38,816 bases of DNA, from the NCBI GenBank assembly GCA_027575765.1, contig JANBPT010000392.1:1-38816 (forward strand), read 5' to 3'. A program made the translations under genes and the position numbers. Below, one piece after another: positions 33,115 through 38,816 of the stretch. How positions within the stretch are numbered: the first letter of the stretch is position 1; each line of letters starts with the position of its first letter. Source of the stretch: Tieghemiomyces parasiticus. Its lineage: Eukaryota > Kickxellomycota > Dimargaritomycetes > Dimargaritales > Dimargaritaceae. The notes beneath the pieces are model-generated. The model made no database searches. It was not told the origin of the DNA and was given only the letters and a program-made list of their open reading frames with translations.

Positions 33115-34663
33115 ATGATGAGCTCGCTACGCCGCAGCACCCGGGTGGTCCAGAAGACCTCCGCCGTCCAGGACCCCACCAAGGTGGTCAAGACGGCGGT
33201 GGCCAAGTCCACCATAAAGACCGCAACCACCAGCCCTGGCGTCAGCAAACGCAAGGTGAAAGCCACCGAGAAGCCGGCAGTTAAACCCACCCGCTCGCCG
33301 AAGAAGAAAGTCCGTGTGGGCGACCCCGCAGCCGAGGATGGTCCAAGGTATGCTTTCAACAACCACACCAAATCTTACACTAGTTGGGGCGAAGTCCGTC
33401 ATCACTTTGACTATAGCTGTGCTGTAATATGAACTATACCATTGACATTCCCTCCCCCCTTACCTTAACAACTCCTCCCCCCCCCGTTTGCCTTTAACCC
33501 ACTATACCGGCACGATCTACCCTAGTGGAGCCACTATAGCCAAGCGTATTCGAGACCTGGTTGAAACTCGCACCGCACTGACAGGTCTGACCTCGATCCC
33601 AACCGGCCCCCCGACCATTGATGCGGGGCTAGCGCATCTGGCGCGGGTCGAACCAGCGCTAGCCGACTTTATCAAGACGCGAAACCCGCACGCCGTGTTT
33701 GCCGTTGAGCACCCCCCACAAAAGTCCATCTTTGCCAGCCTGGTCAAATCGATCGTCTACCAGCAGATCCATGGCAAAGCCGCCGCGTCTATTTTCCGCC
33801 GGTTCCTGGGCCTATTTCAGCCTCCCGCTGAAATCACCACCCCCGAGGAACCCATCACGGCCGTAACTTGGGACGTGGAATTTGATCGGTTCCCTGCGCC
33901 AGCGGACGTTGTTAAGTTGTCCATCGATGACCTACGGACTGCGGGGTTGTCGAATCAGAAGGTAGGTGCGAGGGGTGGAAGAGCAGATATTGCTTCGTTT
34001 CTGAAACCAAGAGAATGTGGTGGCCTCAACGTAGGAGGGGGGAGATGCATGGCTTTAACGTGGCCAGTGACTAACGCCAATTCTAACCAAAAAATATTAA
34101 TAATATCCGCACGGTGACTGATGCTATGCCGGCAACAGGCCTCCTACATTATGGACCTGGCTCAACGGTTCCATTCGGGCGAGATTGACGCCGACAAACT
34201 ATTAACGTTGAGTGACGAGGAAATTTCCAAAGCCCTTTGTCGCGTCAAAGGTATCGGTCCGGTAAGTGATAGTCTATTGACGATTGATTGGCACTCTACC
34301 CAAACCGCCCCTCGGATAGCAAATTGCCTCTTTGGTCTGTGGAACGCCTGCCGCCGTTTCTAATCCCAATTGACTCCCTCCTTCCTCTTTTTTCACAACC
34401 CGCGGTACCTGACCCAACAGTGGACGGCAGACATGTTTCTCATGTTTTACCTCCAGCGTCTGGACGTGTTCCCCGTCTTGGACTTTGGTGTTCGCAAAGG
34501 GATGCGGCAGCACTTTGGCTTGCCGGCCGAAACCAAGACCAACGCCCGGGCGAGCCCCACGCACCAAGAACTGACAGCACTGGCTGAGGCTTGGAAACCC
34601 TATCGCAGTCTGGGATCCTGGTACATGTGGCAGCTATGCGATGTGAAGACGGTAGAAGATTAA
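33115..34663 (+). CDS. MAG1: DNA-3-methyladenine glycosylase II (AlkA/Mag1 family, HhH-GPD)
   Basis: Four exons: 33115-33347, 33526-33961, 34139-34261, 34421-34663, joining to 344 residues. The enzyme removes alkylated bases such as 3-methyladenine, starting base-excision repair. Residues 1-77 are a Lys/Thr/Pro-rich tail ending in PKKKVRV, a good nuclear-localisation signal. The core shows SIFASLVKSIVYQQIHGKAA (the family's I-x-x-Q-Q-x-S/H region) and LSDEEISKALCRVKGIGP. The helix-hairpin-helix then reads VKGIGPWTADMFLMFYL (259-275), and DVFPVLD places the catalytic Asp at 285. Introns 2 and 3 fall cleanly between codons, the last after GIGP within the HhH motif. Two ATGs adjoin at the start; the first is used. 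The ending FRSLG-like YRSLGSWYMWQLCD is typical of fungal Mag1. Confidence 0.94.
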
Positions 34664-35671
34664 CGTATGGGTGGGGGGACATCAGAAGTGCCGCCGGCGC
34701 TATTATAGACGCCAAGTTTTTGTGCTCATTAAAGTTTGCAGGGTCAAAAGCTGGTCAAGAGTCGAGGGGAGCAGGGGGCGGCGGGAGAGGAGGGTCCAGT
34801 TAACCATTAGGGTGACCCCGAGCACGACGGGTGGGTCTTGGTATGGTTGCACGTAAACCGGACGCTCCTGCCGATAAATGAGGCGGTGGCTGGCTATGGT
34901 ATGACCTAGTGTCCTCTCTCCCCCTCCCTACTCGCTCCTGAAATGACCTGGCGGAAGGCGCAGCGTCTCCCATCGTCGTCCCACTATGTATTGATGTAGC
35001 CTAAATGGTGTTCGTCAAATGACTAAACGATAGGTTGTGCAGACTGCCAATTTAGAAACCAGTAAATAGGTTCGATTGCTGCTGTCAAGTGGTAACCGGA
35101 CTTATCGCTCGGTGAAGTGTGCGTGTGCCTATAATGATGCCCCGTGCATCCGGAAGTGAATACCACCCATTTCCACCGTACTGCACTACCCTACACATAG
35201 TTAAGGAGCCGCCAACTAGTACAATTAATTTAAATGTCCTAATGGATGATGTGGCCTAACGGATGTAACCCTAATCGCCCGTCGGATGTGCTGCCCCGTC
35301 GTCGCTGACTTTTCCGCCACTGGTTTGAATTAGATCGCAGCGGCACAGGACACGGGGTGCACAGCCCCCCCCCGCTTCGCTTCCACTCTTTTTCCGCCCT
35401 TCAGTCATGAGGAAGCACGACTATACGTGGCTATACGGCAGTTCCTCCTCATGAGGTCGCTGACCGCCATGGCCTGCCTCAGGTGGTCGTGGCTGCTGAC
35501 TATAAGTAAGCGGCGATATCGCTACGGAACTACTGCCACATACGAATTATTGGTGTTAGCTACGGTATTCGCCCAATTCGCTAGACAACGCTGTTGGGAA
35601 CCTAGTTTCCCCCTTTTTTAAAGTGTATAATCCCTCTTCAGTTTTTCCCACTTCACATCCCCATCATATCC
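34664..35671. other. Intergenic, between glycosylase and secreted-protein genes
   Basis: About 1 kb with only short frames. An ATTAAA at 34728-34733 may end the glycosylase transcript. A C run lies at about 35365-35373, and TATAAT at 35626-35631, 41 bases before the next ATG, may be the core promoter of the secreted-protein gene. No RNA gene recognised. Confidence 0.5.
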
Positions 35672-36274
35672 ATGAAGGTCCCCTTCGCCTCCCTGGCCGC
35701 TTTGGCCCTGATCTCCACTATCTGCCTGGCGGCTCCCAGTGGAGAACTAGGTGACACCCCGTCGCCTATAGACCTCAATCAGCGACTTTCATTGTCACCG
35801 TCGCTATCATCGCCGACCAGCCCCACCCTCAAGCGCAAGCTGTCCTTTTCGGAGACCGCACAGCCTGGACTCGCCACCCTGACCTCCCCCAACTCTGCCA
35901 CTTCCGACGAATCTATATTCAGTGACAGCCTCGAAGTTGATCAGGTCGACGATGCCACACTCCAGCGTTTGATTGTAGAGGCCCGGTCCCGCCGTCGCTT
36001 ACTTGACAACTTGTACGACGAAATTGGAGCATCCCAGCGGGTCCTTGAGGAGGTGTATGGCTTAGAAGAGGCCAGGGGCGACCCCCGTTTCAAGGAACTG
36101 GTGGTGAACGTGAATACCCTCGCGTGGACCATGATCGGGCAAATGGGGCTCCAAGTGCAGACGCTGGACCATATCAGCCAGGAAATCTATCGGCTGGATC
36201 ACCAGGCACGTGAAGAGGCACTGCAGTCGATGGAGGAGCGGCCGACGAAGCGCGCCCGTGAGGATTCGTCCTAG
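35672..36274 (+). CDS. Unknown small secreted protein with helical C-terminal half
   Basis: Single-exon frame for 200 residues; I recognise no family. Residues 1-21 form a strong signal peptide (MKVPFASLAALALISTICLA), with likely cleavage near Ala20-Ala21. Residues 25-85 are Ser/Pro/Thr-rich and disordered. Residues about 92-190 look like a continuous amphipathic helical or coiled-coil region (for example RRRLLDNLYDEIGASQRVL). The mature part has no cysteine, unlike most small secreted fungal effectors. Two basic patches, LKRKLSF (53-59) and PTKRARED (191-198), look like nuclear-localisation signals. No transmembrane helix besides the signal and no KDEL. A real gene is supported by the signal peptide, a TATA-like element and an AATAAA after it; function is unknown. 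Confidence 0.66.
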   Translation: MKVPFASLAALALISTICLAAPSGELGDTPSPIDLNQRLSLSPSLSSPTSPTLKRKLSFSETAQPGLATLTSPNSATSDESIFSDSLEVDQVDDATLQRLIVEARSRRRLLDNLYDEIGASQRVLEEVYGLEEARGDPRFKELVVNVNTLAWTMIGQMGLQVQTLDHISQEIYRLDHQAREEALQSMEERPTKRAREDSS

Positions 36275-36421
36275 TCCAATCTTATGGCCCGGGGGAAGGG
36301 AAAAAGGGGACTGTTTAGTCTCAACCCACAATGCCCCCCCCTTCCCTCATCCGACCCCTACATTATATCTACATATCATCGTCACCTATAGCCTAACGTG
36401 TCAAAAGCATGCTCAATTTAG

Positions 36422-36427
36422 AATAAA
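36422..36427 (+). terminator. Polyadenylation signal candidate, secreted-protein gene
   Basis: AATAAA lies 148 bases after the stop codon and 62 bases before the facing TatD stop codon. Confidence 0.45.
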
Positions 36428-36489
36428 TTAGAGTTCCGATTCTCTATCGCTTGACGGCCATAGCCGAACATGGTTACTGGAGTCGGGCA

Positions 36490-37638
36490 TTACGTGGGCG
36501 TGGGATCGGCTACCCGGAAGAACTCGGCCGAGTTGAGGCGCAGTTGTTTGACCATTTGATCGAGGGGCAGCTCCTTGACCTGGGCCATGCGACGGGCGAT
36601 GGTAAGCATGTTATGGTCGACCTCTGCTGGGTCGCACACGTCCGTTTCGATCAACAGCCGGTCAAGTGGCACCGCCGCCATGCGGGCGTTGGTCTGAGGT
36701 GAGCGGGCATTGATGGTTGCGGAGAAACTGAAGTAAAATCGGCGCCCATAGCCACCAGGTAGCTTAAGGATCTGCCGCAGGATATCAACCGACCCGGAAT
36801 ACGAGTGCATCATAACCCGTACGGGTACCGGGTCGGTTAGATCTTCGTTCTCCCGAGCCGCAGGGCCGTCAGGGTGAGCGCGGCGTTGTTTTCGTTGTTT
36901 GAGTGTTCGGCGATACGTTTGGACCCTTTCGCGTACCCACTTGTAGAGCGGATCGGCGGCCTTGACGCAATGTACCGAGACGGGCCGCCCGTACTCGATA
37001 GCAAGGTCCCACTGACGAACAAAGACGAGGGTCTGGCAGGGGTAGTCGTACAGCTTCTGAGTGGAAAGATCGACGGCGAGACGGTCCAATCCGATCTCAC
37101 CTACGATGGCCTGTGGGTACCGTTCGAGCAGCCGGCGCAGACGGCCCAGCCAGGGCATGGCGTCCAGTACAGCCTGGAGTTCGACCGGGAGAACGAAGGG
37201 CGTAATGGGATCGGAGGAAGGAGGGCAAAGGATGCGATCACCTTGCGGCCCCTGGGCGACGGTTGGCTCGGTAGCCCACGGGTGGAGGCCGAAGCCCGGT
37301 AGGATACGGCCATGGACAGCCAACGCATCGGTGTCGTTGGTGGGCGCAGTAAGGGCTGTCTGCCCACCGATATGGCCCGGCCGTGCCGTCGATGGGGAAG
37401 CCAAAGTGTCCTGGCGGCCATTCCAGGGACTCTCAAGGAGCCTTTCGAGGTGGTCCCAATTGGATTCACGCCAGCCCATGACCGCTAGGTGCCTGGTCTG
37501 GAGCCGGTCAAGGGTCGCCCAGCAGGCAGGGCTAAAGTCGAGGTCCTCATGGATGTGGCAATGGGCGTCGACCAAGTGCTGGTAAAGACCGGCCTCGTCA
37601 CAAGGACTGGCTGAAGCTGGGGACGAGGGGGGCTCCAT
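36490..37638 (-). CDS. TatD-family metal-dependent hydrolase (Scn1-like)
   Basis: Single-exon gene for 382 residues. TatD proteins are TIM-barrel, two-metal hydrolases; several members are DNases, and the fungal branch includes S. pombe Scn1/Scn2, linked genetically to Cut9. Metal ligands can be placed: His26 and His28 in VDAHCHIHED, Glu181 in VGEIGLD, His223 in SVHCVKA, His278 in MMHSYSG and Asp333 in LIETDVCD. Also seen: ILPGFGLHPW and FYFSFSATIN. It is longer than bacterial TatD (about 260) because of inserts at about 72-108 and 240-270. The frame continues 57 codons upstream without an ATG and would add a hydrophobic stretch; the ATG at 37638 leaves the normal short lead-in before VDAHCH and is preferred. 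It converges on the secreted-protein gene. Confidence 0.87.
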   Translation of the reverse strand: MEPPSSPASASPCDEAGLYQHLVDAHCHIHEDLDFSPACWATLDRLQTRHLAVMGWRESNWDHLERLLESPWNGRQDTLASPSTARPGHIGGQTALTAPTNDTDALAVHGRILPGFGLHPWATEPTVAQGPQGDRILCPPSSDPITPFVLPVELQAVLDAMPWLGRLRRLLERYPQAIVGEIGLDRLAVDLSTQKLYDYPCQTLVFVRQWDLAIEYGRPVSVHCVKAADPLYKWVRERVQTYRRTLKQRKQRRAHPDGPAARENEDLTDPVPVRVMMHSYSGSVDILRQILKLPGGYGRRFYFSFSATINARSPQTNARMAAVPLDRLLIETDVCDPAEVDHNMLTIARRMAQVKELPLDQMVKQLRLNSAEFFRVADPTPT

Positions 37639-38816
37639 GGGGAAAGCTACCGAGGAGGGGAACTGAATGTGAGGTGCATGCGCTGGAAGCAGGTTAGCGA
37701 CAGTCGGAAAGCTTGAGAAGTAAGACCAGTACGGTAACAGCAACAGCCAGTTAAGGATAGCAATGACCGGGCTGTTGAGGGTAGGTACTTGAGGACTGCT
37801 CTTGAGCAACCTGCGAAGAATACGCCTCTAACGTCATGATGGCCACTAGCGCCCAGCCCGCTTGCGCCGCAGTCGCAGGGATTGGACACCCGCGAAGAGT
37901 AGGGTGGCTTTCTCACTGCATCACCGGCATGCCACCACACCATGCATCATTGTCGTGGAGGCAACAGTGGCACTCTAACGGTGTTCAGTGGTGCCAGTCC
38001 AGCCGCAATGTGCCCCGTTTTTGACTATTGGAATAGAGCGTTGAAAGCCTGGCCTTGCAGTTAGATGTTTAGGGTGAACGCTTCACCAACAGCGTTTGGA
38101 CATGATGTTCTACATGGGGCACCTGATGTACCATAGTCACCTGCCCTGCACGTTCTAGCCCCAACGGTATACACTTCCTCTGGGTAAAACCCCTGCCCAG
38201 CCGTTTTTAGCGTATTACATGCGTGATCGGCTCAACACCCAACCCTTGCACCCGAGCGATTTCCGGGCCTGTTAGGGTAAGGTAGGGGGCATCGGATCGG
38301 GGCGTTTTGCTTTTACCCTGAACTGTTGACCAATACGCTTTAAACACTTGGCCAGTAGGTTTGGGGAATTCTCTCACAAGGCTAAATAATCCGGCCCCTT
38401 TACCGGCTAACGAACCTATCGGAGCACCCCCCTGGTTGCTGGGGAAGTCCTTTCAGCTAGCGCTCGATAACTTTTCCGCCCCGCCCAACTTCCGGGCAAG
38501 TTAGCTGATGCCACGTGGCAAAAAGTTTTGGCACTTTACTGGGGCATTCTTGGTATTCAGCGCCATCATTGGCGGTCGGGGCTTGATTACATGCATCCTT
38601 GTCCAACCCCAATGCCTGAGCTATTGGTGTTACTTCCGCCACGTTTGTACAAACAGCCCACTCTGTCGTTGTTCGTCAGACAAGAGAAAAAGTATCCAGT
38701 CATAAAGCCTCCCATTGGTCGTGAGCCGTATCGCCACTAACCCTATCAGTCGGCAGCTATCAGGTTCGCACGTAGCTCAAACAAGCACCCCTTATCGTGT
38801 GATTTACTAGCTGGTC
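37639..38816. other. Right-edge intergenic region, TatD promoter side
   Basis: No supported gene in nearly 1.2 kb. An upstream minus-strand ATG near 37835 opens a 28-codon frame ending about 37752, which could be an upstream ORF in the TatD leader. A 65-codon hydrophobic, Cys-containing frame at 38508-38705 resembles nothing and is not accepted. Confidence 0.5.

Noticed and set aside
15800..35373. Many 8-10 base C or G runs between genes
   Set aside because: They are outside coding regions and common in GC-rich fungal leaders; they may also carry sequencing length errors. No regular spacing or function seen.
38508..38705. 65-codon hydrophobic Cys-rich frame
   Set aside because: Short, no homologue recognised, overlapping frames on both strands, no promoter or poly(A) context.
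1..38816. CRISPR arrays, transposons, integrase sites, biosynthetic gene cluster
   Set aside because: No regularly spaced repeats, no transposase or reverse-transcriptase motifs, no long terminal repeats, no PKS/NRPS genes were seen.

Overview
This window is nuclear DNA of a fungus. The evidence is protein genes interrupted by GT-AG introns, fungal-type CTAAC branch sites, and eukaryote-only products (FG nucleoporin, gamma-tubulin complex protein, proteasome Rpn10, Ntr2-like splicing factor). The 20 introns I could model are 127-226 nt, longer than is usual in yeasts or ascomycetes. The gene content (glutaryl-CoA dehydrogenase, queuosine salvage, a GCP5-like protein, a DUF4272 protein) and the serine/proline-rich proteins suggest an early-diverging zygomycete-type lineage, perhaps Kickxellomycotina/Dimargaritales. 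That placement is a guess from style, not a result.

Layout, left to right: FG nucleoporin of the Nup1/Nup124/Nup153 kind (-, 1539-5393); gamma-tubulin complex protein, GCP5-like, five exons (-, 6808-10035); glutaryl-CoA dehydrogenase, five exons (+, 12205-14215); cytosolic tyrosyl-tRNA synthetase (-, 14467-15678); ZCCHC10-like zinc-knuckle protein with a long RS tail (+, 16382-17653); 26S proteasome Rpn10, four exons (+, 18219-19642); Ntr2-like spliceosome-disassembly factor, five exons (+, 20148-22356); inorganic pyrophosphatase (-, 22740-23630); unknown 1008-residue disordered protein with repeated acidic GDTTD-type motifs (-, 24747-27773); queuosine-salvage N-glycosylase (+, 29696-30871); DUF4272 protein with a mitochondrial presequence, three exons (-, 31014-32519); AlkA/Mag1-type 3-methyladenine DNA glycosylase, four exons (+, 33115-34663); unknown small secreted protein (+, 35672-36274); TatD-family hydrolase (-, 36490-37638).

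The genes are independent housekeeping units, not an operon or an obvious cluster. Neighbours are often convergent with short gaps (GCDH/TyrRS, NTR2/IPP1, QNG1/DUF4272, secreted protein/TatD) or divergent over 0.6-2.2 kb. I found no mobile element, rRNA, convincing tRNA or CRISPR array. I see no clear new multi-gene system. The most novel items are the GDTTD-repeat protein, the secreted protein with nuclear-localisation-like patches, the mitochondrial-type DUF4272 protein, and the long distance from branch point to 3' splice site in these introns. Coding models were built by eye from frame continuity, splice consensus and recalled family motifs; no search or RNA evidence was available.
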